64,000 nt of DNA from Populus alba (GCF_005239225.2 NC_133300.1:1288848-1352847), one strand, 5' to 3'; positions 9,505-22,251 are shown, numbered from the stretch's first letter. The notes: a model not told the origin generated them from the sequence alone. Translations and numbers: made by a program.

Positions 9505-12356
9505 TCAACGACCAAACTTATATGAAGAATCAATACAATCATTTGGTGGATCTGATAACTTTGCATGATTAGATTTATCATCTTCTTCTGGCATGCAATG
9601 CGGGGTGAGAAAAGGCTTAGGAGGCATTCGTAGGGATTCAACATCTAATTCAAGCATCTCTACAACTTTATGCATTGAGGGACGATCAACAGGCTTCAAC
9701 TGTATGCACCACAATGCCTCAATAATCATCTTTTTTGTTGTTTTCTTTTCATGTTCCAAGGCATCTTCTTGTACTTCTATGTCTTTTTCTTCACTAACTT
9801 GGTCATATACCCATGAAGGGAAGTAAATTTGGTTTGAATGATTTGCGAATGCATTCAAGTTCTTTCTTCTTCCAACCATTTCCATTAATAACATCCCGTA
9901 ACTATAGACATCAGTTTTATAAGAGACACCTCCAATATTCTTATAACATAGTTCAGGAGCCATGTATCTCATTGTCCCTCTGGCAGCTGTGAGGGGCACA
10001 GTGTTATTATTTGTTTGGTACAGTTTGGCTAGTCCAAAATTTGAAACTTTTGGAACAAACTTATCAGTAAAAAAAATGTTGTGAGGCTTGATATCAAAAT
10101 GTAAGATTTGCATATCACAACCTTGATGTAGATATTCAATGCCACGAGCCACCCCAAGAGCAATCTCATACATTTTCTCATTGCTTAGTGAGACGCTACG
10201 TTCCCTATAAAAAATGTACTTTTCAAGAGACCCATTAGGCACGAACTCGTATATAAGAGCACGCTTCGATCCCTCGACAGTGTAGCCTATAAGTTGCATG
10301 ATATTGACATGGTGAATTCTTCCAATTGTGGCAACTTCGTTGATAAAATCTTGTCCATTAGCTTTTGACTTGCCCAATAATTTAACTGCTGCAAAACGAC
10401 CACTACGAAGCTTTCCCTTATACACTAAGCCAAAGCCCCCTTCACCCAACTTATCTTTAAATCCTATGGTTATTTTCTTAATATATGAGTAAGTGTACCT
10501 TATTGGCATGAGATCATTATCATGACTTTGCAAGAATTTTTCAATGTCTTCGTACATGGATAAATGTCGTCTTTGCCATTTATAGATCGGTAAAGTTAGG
10601 AGACATGGAAGCCCACATGGAAACAAGAGCACATGATATGTCATTGTATAGAGACATTACAAAAAGGGTCAACATTTGAAACATATCAAAACATTTTAAA
10701 AATACTTGATTGATTTTAATGATGAGTATATGCATGTGAGCTATGTGGGAATTTTTCATTCTAATTCTTCAATTTCAAAAACTTATCGTCATGGCTCTCA
10801 ACATTGTAATAAATACCTCATGAAATTGAAAAAAAAAATGTACTATCCATGCAAGTCTTATTAATACCATTTTTTTATATGATAATCGATAGTATTATTA
10901 ATATCATTCTAACCATTTAGAAAATTAATGGCTAATATATAAAAAAAAATCTGATAGTTTTTATAAAATAAGATCATTAATGGGAAGAAAAAATAGAAAA
11001 GTACGTGTTATCGGAAAGAAAATAGTAAATACTTTCAAAATAATCATGCTCTGTGTTTGACTAGAACATTTTCCTTATAATGCTTTAAAATCATTGTTTA
11101 TAATAGAAAACAAAAGTAGAAAGAATATTAGATACATGAATTTGATGCAAAAATAATATAAATTTAACCTAAAGTTAAAACTTGAAATAGTAGAACAATA
11201 ATTGTTGGGTGCTGATATACATATATTTATATATTGTTTCACAATAAGCTGATAAAAGCAAAGTATTTACCGATAAGGGCAAGTGTCCCAGTGGAAAAGA
11301 ATATGAGAAAGCTTAGTAAAATTGAATGGGTGGTCATCCGGTATTCACAAAAACCTGCCCAATAAAAACCGAAAAAAATAAAATAAAAAATGATGAGTGA
11401 TATACCATTCCTTCAAATTATGATTGAGAATAAATTCATTCAAATTAAAAGCATTATAAATTGTAAAATAATAGAAAGATGAAAGAAAATCTAATTAAAT
11501 TGGAACGACTTAAAATTATATCCTTATTCTACTAGATATAAGTAGATTAGAAGGGATATCTTATTTCATTTACATCTTCTAATTAGAGTAGAAGATTAAA
11601 TTATTTTAAAAGGGTTGTATTTTATCAAAATTTAAGAGTTTTAGTGACCGCAAAAACATCTCTTACGTCTAGGGGTAACTTGGAGGAGAACATTGATATG
11701 TATGTGGTTGAAACTTGGATCGGAAAAAAAAACCTTTTTAGGGCCTTTTATTTATTTTATTAGAAAAATAAATATTAGTACTCTTTCTGTAAAATGATAT
11801 AATTACACAAAAATAAATTAACTCACGCCCATCAATTCGACAATTTATCCAGCGGATACCTATAATCACCAAGAAAATATGAATCAGCGCGCAAAATCTG
11901 GATGATTAATTAAAAAAAAAAAAAAAACTCATTTGCGAAGAAAATGCGTAAAGTAAATGTATCGTTTTGGAGAACATATAAGGCCGTAATAGTCCTCACC
12001 TTTTAAAAAAAGGTCTAACAGCGACGGATATATATCGCCTGCATTTCAAGAAAAAAAGAAAGGTCAACAGTATTGATATTTACGAACTTATAATTTTAAC
12101 TGAAGTGAACAACATTTTTTAAAATATAAAATAAACCCTTAACACATAAACGGAAACCAAGCAATAGTGGAGCATTACAATAGATTATCATAATTGACTT
12201 TACTTTCAGAAGATTTCTAGTAACTTGAAAGATCACCTTGTTTCTGAAAATTGGAAGCTGTGTCATTCAGACATGTAGATTTAAACCCTTAACACATAAA
12301 ATAAAGCAAATATTGTATGCATAATCATAATACAGTACTTGAGGTAAGCTGATACA

Positions 12357-12387
<31 letters not shown>

Positions 12388-13214
12388 TACGTACGGTATG
12401 TGTAATCGTTATATTGTAAACAATAGTTGTTCTTCATGGTGGCTTCATCAAGGTTGCAGCGGTTCTCTTCGACATAATAATAACAACAGAAAGAGAACCA
12501 TGAAAACTCGAACCCATATACCAAAATATCATGGACATCTGTATACGACTTATTTCTCATATTGTTTGGCACATAATAAATCAAATTTATACGGCACAAG
12601 TCAGGTACATCCTGGACGTTCCCATCAACCATGACATAGGAATGACCTTCCATATCGACACAGCTGGGAGAAGAAATACTGCTAGACGAAGAAGAATTAT
12701 ATGCAGTACCACTGCCATTTTTGCAAGAAGAAGCATCCATAATATAATCTGGAGGATTCAGCATTTGATTCTTGCAACATAAAAAAGTTAACACAGAACT
12801 GTCTGTCCAATTTATCCCATAATAATTGTCGTACGCAGAGCGGAGCAATTGATATTGTGTAAAAGAATGATGAGGGATGGAGAAGCAATCATCCTTCTGA
12901 ACAGCAGCATCCACAAGTCGAATTGTGAAGTTACTGTAATTGATTGACTGAACATAATACTTTTCCATGTTCAAGTATAAAGTTGGACGTTCGTTGTTTT
13001 CACAAGCAAGTTCATGACTTTTTTCGCCACAGCTCTCGGGATCGGTATTTAGTCGAAAAGGGTAGCTAATATTACGGATATTGCTACAAGAAGAAGGAGC
13101 GCAGAAATTGCTGGTGTTCTTTGTAGCACTGCAACTATGGTGGGAGGATAGGATCACTAGAAAAGGGAGGGCTGCATATGCACCGAAGAGGTGCCTTAAT
13201 ACTCTACTGAACAT
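9505..13214 (-). pseudogene. LRK10-like receptor kinase, unit 1 (probably dead)
   Basis: Five exons can be traced on the minus strand. Exon 1 (12395-13214) encodes a signal peptide (ALPFLVILSSHHSC) and a Cys-rich GUB_WAK-type ectodomain (CSNIRNISYPFRL, DPESCG). Exons 2 and 3 (12000-12038 and 11827-11859) are short phase-1 exons. Exon 4 (11271-11354) encodes a membrane segment (HSILLSFLIFF). Exon 5 (9505-10643) encodes the cytoplasmic Ser/Thr kinase with GEGGFG loop, AAVKLL lysine and HFDIKPHN catalytic loop. Such kinases are membrane receptors, and LRK10 family members have been linked to rust resistance. Two defects are seen: the exon 5 acceptor reads AA (10645-10644) where unit 3 has AG, and DFG is NFG with a GYMAPE-to-RYMAPE change. 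It is open throughout otherwise, so decay is recent. Confidence 0.85.
12361..12387. repeat. (GA)n microsatellite at start of intron 1
   Basis: A 27-base pure GA run lies immediately inside intron 1 of the LRK10-like unit 1, next to the GTACGT donor. The paralogous intron at 38311-38320 has a much shorter run, so the tract expanded after duplication. Confidence 0.9.
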
Positions 13215-13639
13215 TGAGAGAGAGACTTTCTTTGGGAAACCAAATAATGTGCTTTGTTAAAATTCGCTCACGAGATATATAAATATACTAGTTACATGAC
13301 CGTGCGATGCTGCGGGTTAATTTTTTTATATATAAAAAATACCAAAAAAAACTAAGATCTAAAAGTGTTAGGTCTTTCTGCAAAGCTATATTCAAGAATC
13401 TTGGTTTTGGCTATAACGCCTGGCCGAAAAATAATATTTATAATATTAATAATAACATTAAACTTGCATAACCCAGTAGGTCTAGTTCCAATACCAAACC
13501 CAATAACCTTGCATGCGGATTTGGCTGCAAGGTCATGTCATAAAAGTGTGATAATTAAATAAATTAATTAAAAAGAAAAAAAAAAACCAATAGAAAGAAA
13601 AAAACTAATGAAGAAAAAGAGAAAAAATCTGAATTAACT

Positions 13640-13970
13640 AGATTAACCCGTCAAACCTTGGATCCGTGTCGTGAAAGTTTGATAACTAAATAGAAAAAAA
13701 AAATTGACGGGTTAACCCAGAATTAACCGGGCTAACCCGTCAAACCAGGTTACCTGTCAAACCCGGGATCCGTGTCATGAAAGTCTGATAACTAAATAAC
13801 AAAAAAAATCGATGGGTTAAACGAAAAAAAAATTAACAAACTAAACTAAACGAAAAAATTGATAGAAAAGGAAAAAAAACAAAAAAAAAATTTGGATTAA
13901 CTCGTCAAACCAAGTTAACCCATCAAACCCGAGATCCGTGTCATGAAAGTATGATAACTAAATAATTTTT
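13640..13970. repeat. Degenerate repeats with ggatccgtgtc(a/g)tgaaag
   Basis: Three degenerate units (about 13660, 13760, 13930) share cgtcaaacc, (g)gatccgtgtc(a/g)tgaaag and tgataactaaata, separated by A-rich tracts. They resemble the GC-rich dispersed family at 5.6-7.4 kb. The following A-rich stretch (13971-14190) shows no gene. Confidence 0.6.
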
Positions 13971-14199
13971 TTTTTCACATTAACAAACTAAATTAAACAA
14001 AAAAAATTCATTAAAAAAAAAACACAAAGAAAAAAAGTAAAAAAAAAAAAAAACCTATAGGCATAAAAAAAAATTAAAACAGGAAAACAAAAACAAAAAG
14101 AAAAAAAAGGACAAACTGCTACATAAAAAAAAACAGAAATAAAAAAACCTACTACTAAAAGAAATTTAGCTACAGTAAAAAATCTACACATTTTAGAGT

Positions 14200-14960
14200 A
14201 TTATATAATATAATAATAATTACGTGGTCTTGAGAACAATACACCATCTTGGATCAATACGAAAGAAAATCAATCAACGGCCACAAATTAAAGTCTTCGA
14301 GTTATTGCATGGTCAAAGACTCACTGATAAATTAATAATTAGGAAATTGCATGAAGAGCTCCACTTACAAAGTCTTAGAGTTAGTGCATCAAGACCCATT
14401 CTAAATGCGATGAAGACGAACCCAAACAGAGAAGACAAGATGGAAATAAAAATGTAAGGAGCCTTCGCTTGAAGTTTCCGAGTAAATAAGAGAATCCCAC
14501 TCTGATTAATTAAGAATTAGGAAATTGCATGAAGAGTTCCACTTACAAAGTCTTCGAGTTAGTGCATCAAGACCCATTCTTCGAGTTATCCCACTCTGGT
14601 TTGCAAAGCCTTCAAGATGCCATCACCTTCACTTCATTTGTTACTCTTATGCCAGCAGGGAACGAGAAGGTGCCAAGAACACTTCATGATTTCTCAGAAC
14701 TCCTCCCAGAACGAGAAGGTGCCCAGACTACGAATACCATCTTGGATCAATACGAAAGGAAATCAATCAGTGGGCACAAATTAAAGTCTTCGAGTTCTTG
14801 CTTGGTCAAAGTCTCACTGATTAATTAAGAATTAGGAAATTGCATGAAGAGTTCCTGCAAAAGAAGGGAGGACCTCTTAAATATACGGAGAATTAAGTAT
14901 AATTAAAGGTTACGATCAAAGGTTACGATCAAATGGTCCTCTTTTCTAGAAATTACAAAT
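14200..14960. repeat. Dispersed block with internal direct repeats
   Basis: 14230-14470 and 14740-14860 share caccatcttggatcaatacga / taccatcttggatcaatacg, aaattaaagtcttcgagtt and attaggaaattgcatgaaga. The same phrases recur at 39120-39300 and 40140-40900. Short open frames exist, but no family is recognised and the copies do not keep a common frame. Probably old non-coding duplications. Confidence 0.6.
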
Positions 14961-15340
14961 AAAATCAGAGTGGACTCAAGCAATAATGAAAGAAATGAAT
15001 GCATTATGGCTGAGTTCATAGGAATGATCAAGAGGCTTTGTGAGCTATTATGGCTGAAGTAGTCGCTCGTAAAAATTGGCTACGAACACACTAGGAAATG
15101 GGATGAGGCAATATCTAATCCAGCTCAACATGACCAGACAAAACATGATGAGGAAGATAATTTATTTCTCATTTGTAAAATCCGAAGAACAGCTAACCAA
15201 AGCAATTTCCAGAAAAATCTTTTATAGCTACTGAAGATATCTAACATGGAAAACAAACCGTGTAGCAGCAGCAAATACCTATACCGGCCTTCAATCTGAC
15301 CTAAGCTCCATAAAAGGCCGAGATAAGAGACTAACCAGAG

Positions 15341-15578
15341 ATTCGATCCGGAACACCACCATGGAGAATGCAAAGAGAGGTGCTGAATGGATGTAAGAAC
15401 GACAGGAATATCAAACGTTCACCGCCATGAATACATCTGCAGAGCAATAACATAACTTGAATTCAAGCACTCAAGAATACATTCCAGTGGTCACTGTAAA
15501 GTCATTCGCTTAGCAACACACAACAAGCTTAACTTGAAACATTCTTATGAACAGATGGAGTAACTTCTTTGGATTATT
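15341..15578. repeat. Recent duplicate of 27762-28000
   Basis: The ~235 bp from gattcgatccggaacaccac to gtaacttctttggatt appear base-for-base identical to 27762-27997 by eye. Homology continues with small indels to ~15750 / ~28150. Part of it (catgaatacatctgcag, gaatacattcc) derives from the intron 8 / exon 9 boundary of an ILK-like kinase gene. The near identity contrasts with the decay around it. Confidence 0.85.
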
Positions 15579-15869
15579 TTTTAAAAAAAAAATAGACAAG
15601 TAGAGAGAGATTCTATGTAGAAATATTTTTATTATTTCTTATGAGTTTTGAATTTTTATTTTTATTTTTTATTTTTATTTTCAAAGTAAATACAAGATTA
15701 ACTAATAAAATATTATTAATTACTCTATATTACTCTGTATGAAATTAAATTATTTAAGGAGATTACTAGATGATCCAATTCAATTTTACTCGGATCAATT
15801 TGGAGATATATAATAGAAATTAAAACAATATTCATTTTCTCAACCAAGGTTAAAGCCACTAAGTTACAC

Positions 15870-16366
15870 TAACTTGTATATTCATTTTCCCACTCATGAA
15901 TACCTTCACAAGAGTTCTCTTCAGCCTATTGGTGGTTCCCACGCAACAGCACCACTACTACCTACTACCTCCAACACCACTTCGGCTTTTTTCTTTCAAC
16001 ATCAGTCTCATGGTCAATCTGCAGGTTCCTATTCCAGCAGTTCTCACCGTGGTTCTAGTGGCAGTTTCGTGGTGGTTGGAGGACCAACGCCCATAACAGT
16101 TGCAACAATCATTTCCGTGGGAATGGTGATGCTTTCCGATCAATAATAATTTTGGTTTCGATCAAATAGGCAACATGGCAGTCGATTTTCCTCCTCAAAT
16201 AAATGGTCCAATAATCGACCCAACAAATGTCAGTTATGTTATGGTTTGGGCCACTTTGCTCCACAGTGTCTATGATTGCAACATCACACCAGGCAAACAA
16301 ATGCAAACATAGCATTCAATACTACTCATAGGGCTACTCCAGCTACATCTTGATACGAGTGCTAAC
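15870..16366 (+). pseudogene. Copia gag C-terminus relic with intact zinc knuckle
   Basis: On the plus strand one frame reads NRPNKCQLCYGLGHFAPQC, a perfect CX2CX4HX4C nucleocapsid knuckle (about 16216-16272), preceded by an S/N/G-rich stretch typical of Copia gag (SFRGG-like, NNHFRGNG). Frameshifts split the region and a stop follows the knuckle. It ends near ATPATS at the expected start of protease. No LTRs were identified. Confidence 0.75.
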
Positions 16367-16379
16367 ACCTAACTTTTTT

Positions 16380-16500
16380 TATTCTGAAGGGTATAATTTA
16401 ACTGATCAGATTCTAAATTTATGTTTTAGAGATCATCAATTTGAATTTCATAAATCTCGGGATCACTAGAGATCATCAATTTAAATCTTAAAACGTCCAT
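16380..16500. repeat. Degraded SINE-like repeat
   Basis: The sequence ttaactgatcagattctaaatttatgttttagagatc and following cataaatctcgggatcact is matched in reverse orientation at 20880-20980. It resembles the middle of the SINE family here (…tcgag…tca.gg.ctact). Heavily mutated; assignment tentative. Confidence 0.4.
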
Positions 16501-19289
16501 GAGATATTGTACGTGACAACCCATGCAAGTTTTTCTTCATAAGTGTTAACTTGACAGTCCAGCTTATATTGTAAAAGGAAATTGAAAAATAACCCAAGGT
16601 CAAAACCGAGAGATCGAGTTCATCATGTGTCTAAAGTCTGGGTTTCTTATAGTATAGATATGCTGTCTGCATTTATCACTTTACTGTCAGGAGATTTGAA
16701 AAACCAGCATGCTCTTGTTTCCTTTTGACAGATTTTCTCTCCAAAATGAACACTTTCATGATCTGTAAATAAAAAACATGGGTTAAAGGATTTATGCAAT
16801 GCAAAGCTTTGTCTTGGTTTATACCTGCAATTCAGATGAAAGAAATCTAAAGAAAAAGAGGAATAATTTTGGTTGCTCATTTCGTTACTGGAAGTCTACA
16901 TCTCAGCAGCAGAAATTTTTATCTTAGCTTTCTACTTGTATTTTCCTTGTCACTGTAAATGCTCATATTCGCGTGTTGAATAATAGCTTTTCCTGTATCA
17001 TAATGAATTGAAGAAGATGAATTTTTACATTAAATAAAATTTAAGGTTTTTAAATATTAATCTAGAAATTGAAAGTTTAGAACTTTAATTGGCATTATTC
17101 AATAAGTCTTTTTTTTTTTAAGTGACCAATATCGAATTTTCATGAAAAAATAAGTCTTTTTTATAAAGGGATTAATGTCAAATTTTTCACGATGAGTCTT
17201 TTAATTTTAGAGACCAACATCAAATTTTTCACAAAATAATTAAAAATTAAATTAAAAAAAAAACTAAAAATCATTAGGATAATTAACGGAAATTACAAAG
17301 ATAAATTTAGAAAAAAATACATTTTCAATATAACATTTTTTCTTTAAGTACAACTAAACCCTTATTTCAATATCTGAAATTAATACATATTTTAGAATTT
17401 TTTATTTCTTTTAATTACTAGATAATAACTTCTAATTTCTCTTGATATATACCTTTCCTTTCAATCTTGGGGAGGCCCCAGCCAACATCACGATGTAACA
17501 ACATTTAATATATTTAATTTTATTTATTAAAGTCTACTTGTAAAAAAACCATTACAATTCTATAAATAAAAAAGGAAGAAAACTTAACAATACTGTATAT
17601 GAAAACAACATAAAAAAAACGTAGAATTATTATTAATTTTCTAAAAAACCGTTAATCTTATTAATTAAACTAGCAAAATGTAGAAAATCGGATAAACCAC
17701 ATAATCCTTCTCTCTACTTGATCATAATCAGCATGAAACTAAACGCTACAGATCCAACATGAAACACCACTTCATTTCACTTGACTAAAAGCCCCACTAA
17801 TCTTCTTTCTAAATCAATATTTTTCTGTCTTAATTCAAATTTTTACTCTTAATTTTGTTTTTTAAAAAAAAAACTACATAAATAAATAAAAATACAAAAT
17901 TTCTAAAAATATGTATTTTTAACATAATTCGGCTCATTTGGATCATTTCATAATTTTCAGTCATTTTATTTCTCGTATTTGTGTTAATGATTTTTCAATA
18001 GTAACAAATTCAAGAGAATTAAAAAAAACAAAAAAACAAAATCACAAACAGAAGAAGAAGAAAATTTAATAAGCATAATGATAATAAAATAAGAATTAAA
18101 GGATAAAAAAATCAATAACAATATTCTTTGAATAAAAAATAAAAATTAGAATATTTCTAAATAATATAGTATAAATAGTATAGATATTTTCAAGAGAAAA
18201 AAAAAAGAAAAAGGTGCCGAAAAGACCCTAGTCACCGTTGGAAAGAAAAATTAAAAAAAAAATAGAGAGAGAGAGAGAGTGCGAGAGAATAATTGTGAGA
18301 AAAAAATTATGAAGAGAAAAAAAGGAGTAAAAAAAATTGAAAGAAGAAAAATTAAATAGAAAACAAGAGAAAGAAAAATATGAAAGAGGAGAAAAAAAAT
18401 AGAAGAAAAAGGAACTCTTACTCTCTCTCTCTCTACCAAAGAAGAAAAAAGTAAAAACAACTCCCCTACCAAGAAGTAAGCTTCCACCATCTCTCTATCA
18501 CCTTGATTATGCCCAAAGCTCCTCCACAACCACACGCCGATTTTACCTAGGAGATCTCCTCACTTCACCATGACAAAATGCCATCTTCTCTCCATTTTCT
18601 CGATTACAACTTCATTTTTGAATTGACACCTTCTCTTCCTCACCGGCCAACACAGTAGCACCAATGACAACAGTGTTCCTTGCAGAACAGATGTAGGAGC
18701 ATTAAGCATCAGTGGCAGCAACCGCTAAGCAGTGGTGAGAAGTATAGATCTGGACAAAGAGGAAAAAGAGAGGTGCAGACCAAAACTTTCAGGTGTCTTA
18801 TTTCTCCTCTAGAAGACAGTGATCATCAACACCAACATCGATTAACAAAGCATAAAGTGGTGTTTATGACGGGTAGGTCCACAACCTAATCGTGGCAGTT
18901 TCCCCTAGCGCGTGCTTTCACGCACAACCACTGCCTCCTCGCTTTCCATCATTGTTTCAGCCTCTTTCTATCCACCTCATCCACTGTAGGACGTTGATCT
19001 CAAAATCTAAATAATGTTTTTACATATTCTTGAATTTTATGGTGTTATGTTTTATGATTTTATATGTATAGTCGCCAATAATCTTATGCGAGGATTTTTT
19101 TTATGTGCGGAATCATTAATTTTATGATTGGAATTTAGAAGTGTAAATTCCATGTGAGGATATGTGAGTGTTTAGTTAAGGAAAAATAATTATTCTCGTT
19201 AAGTATTATTCAACTAAATGATAAAATAAAATAAAATGTAGTAGGAAAGAATATGAGAGTGGACAATCGTAAGCAACATTTTCTTTGCA
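16501..19289. other. Intergenic, AT-rich
   Basis: Mostly A/T-rich sequence with short poly-A and poly-T tracts and a GA/AG-rich segment at 18200-18440. Short open frames here do not resemble known proteins. The 18965-19050 segment is a copy of 9045-9120. No RNA gene is seen. Confidence 0.5.
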
Positions 19290-19621
19290 AAGTCTGCTTG
19301 GCAAATCTCTTTACAAGTCCTACGTATGAGAACAGAGTCATTTACTAGTCATCCTTTATCTTGCTAAAGGTCGTGTCTATCCAATTCTTCAAGTGCCTAG
19401 CCTCAAAGTTACATCAAGAATTTTGATGTCTTTTCATTCCGAACACACTTTTGCAATAACATTTATATGCTTACTTGATTGAATTATTTTTATCCAGAGA
19501 TTGTTAGCGGATATACAGTTTATGGATATGATCAATAATGTTTAGATACTTAAAGCTTAAATAGTTAATGCATTATCAAAACTAATAACCATTAAACTAT
19601 ATTATCTTCATCATCTCATCA

Positions 19622-20116
19622 TTAACGACCAAACTGATATGAAGAGTCAATACAATCATTTGGTGGATCCGATAACTTTGCATGATTAGCTTTGTCGTCT
19701 TCTTCTGGCATATGATGTGGGGTGATAAAAGGCTTAGGAGGCATTTGTAGGGATTCAACATCCGATTCAAGCATCTCTACAACTTTATGCATTGAGGGAC
19801 GATTAATAGGCTTCAACTGTATGCACCACAATGCCACTATAATCATCTTTTTCATTGTTTTCTTTTCATGTTCCATGGCATCTTCTTGTACTTCTATGTC
19901 CTTTCCTTCACTAACTTGGCCATAAACCCATGAAGGGAAGTAAATTTGGCTTGAATGATTTGTCAATGTGTTCAAGTTCTTTCTTTTTCCTACCATTTCC
20001 ATCAATAACATCCTGTAATTATAGACATCAACTTTGTAAGAGACACCTCCAATATTTTTATAAAATACTTCAGAGCCATAATCTAGCCGATCTACTGAGT
20101 TTTTGACTGTAGCCAT
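19622..20116 (-). pseudogene. LRK10-like kinase, chimeric 3' fragment
   Basis: The minus strand encodes the C-terminal third of an LRK10-like kinase, from [17 protein letters not shown] to SSYQFGR and the stop at 19622, about 90% like units 1 and 3. Homology ends abruptly at ~20075, inside the APE-loop region. The upstream codons ([16 protein letters not shown]) are unrelated, so the ATG at 20116 belongs to foreign sequence. It lacks the N-lobe, catalytic loop and DFG, and the conserved DVYSYG Gly is Arg (YNYR). It cannot be an active kinase. Downstream flank 19290-19620 matches 1125-1436. Confidence 0.85.
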
Positions 20117-20870
20117 ATATTTAGCCTTGTGTCAGGACTCCTCAGGTGCTGACTGCTGAGCCTTGAAGTGCTTTCTCGTGATTGGGCTGTCACTGCTCAA
20201 CCCGTTACTGTGCTGATTTCTTAGCAAATCAAGGGATATATGTTAGCCTAATGAGGATAGGAAACTCGTTATTTTTGCGCCAAGCTAGGCTATCTTTGCG
20301 ATGTTTTAAGTCTCGCTTGTTTCGGCCTTAATTTGGCCTCTCGCTGCATGCCCAGAAGTTGAGATTTTTTTTGTTCTTGAAGCAGAACTGCGACCATTCT
20401 TTTCTTTTCTTTTCTTCGTATTCTCTTCATATTTCAAAATTAATTTAAAAAAATCACGTCAACCAATCAAGATTATAAAGGAGGAGGAAAGGAACGACTT
20501 TTTGTACGAACCTCGACTGGTCTTGTCATGAGGAGAGGAAAAGGAAAAGGAAAACAGAACCAATTTAGGTCCAGTCCATTCATCTGCAGTGACAAGCTTG
20601 TGGGCTTGTGAGATGGATAGGCTTTGCTTGAAATCTTGTGCTTAATATTACGTTGCAATTTTTCAGGTGTTCCAGCCACATGGGCTATGGGCCCCGTGTC
20701 TTTTGGGATCCCCTTGTGCCAGGCCAGACCTTGCGATCTTCATCTCCAGTTGCTAACAGTGGAGATAAGATCCCTGCATGTGCATTGTGGATGATGGTCC
20801 AGCAAGGCCTGCAACAATCTAATTCTTTTTTAGATTAATATGGTTGTTTGATGAGTTTAAGAATTTAAAA
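20117..20870. other. Unrecognised sequence upstream of kinase fragment
   Basis: Moderate-GC, non-repetitive sequence fused to the truncated kinase at ~20075. A plus-strand open frame (20638-20838, 66 codons) preceded by ttttcag-like sequence could be an exon remnant, but I recognise no family. Presumably the flank of a deletion or insertion event. Confidence 0.3.
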
Positions 20871-20985
20871 TTAAAAACTATATAAACCGTGATCCTAAAA
20901 TTTATAAGACTCATACTAGTGATCTCTGAAAAACAAATTCAGAATCTGGTCAGTTAAGTTATATTTTTCAGAGTTAATCTAATTT
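20871..20985 (-). repeat. Degraded SINE-like repeat, reverse
   Basis: Reverse complement of the 16380-16470 repeat (agtgatctctgaaaaacaaa, agaatctggtcagttaagtt). Heavily mutated. Confidence 0.4.
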
Positions 20986-21529
20986 ATTATTGAACAGATG
21001 ATTCGGTCTATCATTTTAAATAATTGAGGTTTGGTCTACACATTTATAATTGAATTTCATCGTGGAAGAATATTTATCAAGAATATTATGGTAAAAATCC
21101 TCAAGAGTCGCTGGAAATGTGATAACTATCAAGCTACCTTTCATTATAGAAGACAATGACAAGATTGAAAGCCCACAAAATGACAATAGAAAACAACAAT
21201 CAAAACCGCGGTAATGGAATATATAGTGAAAGATAGCTTTTGTTTGGGTCCCATCACGTAGATCACAATAAGATAATGGGTTTGTAATAAATCAAAATCT
21301 TTAAAAACCGAGAAAGCTATAGCTATAGAAAAAACACCTAAGATATTTAATTTTTATTCCTCAAATAGTCTTGTTCAAATACCATTCCAATAGCTTCTTG
21401 TAATGATAAATAAATGAGGTCAGATTGAGTCCACACAAAGATGATTTGAAACAGTGGGAAGCTGACAACCAAGAAAAATATACGATCAAATCTTGCAGGA
21501 ATATTATTGACAGAATTGGCTTCTCAGGT

Positions 21530-21765
21530 ACATTCTCTTTCGCATCACTATGATGGAAAGTAATAGCTCCACTGACGATTGAAATTTTCTTATGGTTATT
21601 ACTCCATTTGTACAAAGGATTTCCTAATAAAAGGAATTTAATTAATTTAAGTCAAGCAATATATCCTTTCTGTGCTGATAAAATCGAGTATGCGAATCAT
21701 CTATTTCTTCATTGCTATATATGAACCTTGGAAGCTTTGGTAGCAATTCATGAAATGGTCTGGAT
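21530..21765 (+). pseudogene. LINE zinc-binding (zf-RVT) relic, left part
   Basis: Plus-strand reading gives EIFLWLL, then CADKIEYANHLFLHCY, matching the zf-RVT domain after plant LINE reverse transcriptases (C..C.....E...HLF..C). The Copia element at 21766 is inserted here; removing it and one TSD joins VW to IKLEHAKIYRSS at 26527. The relic has stops and is non-functional. Confidence 0.5.
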
Positions 21766-22113
21766 TGTTGAAGTTATGGCACCAAAGCTGAAATTAATGT
21801 CTCAGCCATATGTTATCTTTCATTATTGTTTATCTATTAATAACATCATTATCTTAATATTGTTTAGTCAGTTTTTACTTCTTTAGATATGAAACTTATT
21901 TAGGATAAGTTACATAGCTCCATAAATGAAGGAGTTTATGTTAGTTATGTTTCTTAATTGTGTTGTGATTGATTTCATCTATAAATAAAAGCTCAGGGAT
22001 GGCAGTAACCTATATCGAAAATATTCTGCTCTTTGTTCTTTGCTGCAAGTTCTTTGTTCTTTGTTTTTCTGGTTATCATCAACATTCAGTTCTTTATATA
22101 CCTATTATCAATA
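21766..22113 (+). repeat. Copia 5' LTR
   Basis: 348 bp; starts TGTTGAAGTTATGG and ends ATCAATA (3' copy ATCAACA). TATA-like ctataaataaaagc at ~21980 could be the promoter. Preceded by TSD tggat. Confidence 0.93.
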
Positions 22114-22115
22114 AT

Positions 22116-22127
22116 TGGTATCAGAGC
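22116..22127 (+). other. Copia primer-binding site (tRNA-iMet)
   Basis: TGGTATCAGAGC lies two bases after the 5' LTR and is the standard plant Copia PBS complementary to the initiator tRNA-Met 3' end. Confidence 0.95.
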
Positions 22128-22251
22128 ATTCTTTGATCTTTGAAGGGATTGTGAGTGAAACACGAGAGATTAGTGAGGCTAAATCAAAGCATTTTTTTTT
22201 GAAGGGATTGTGAGTGAAACACGAGAGATTAAGTGAGTTTTTTTTTAAGAA

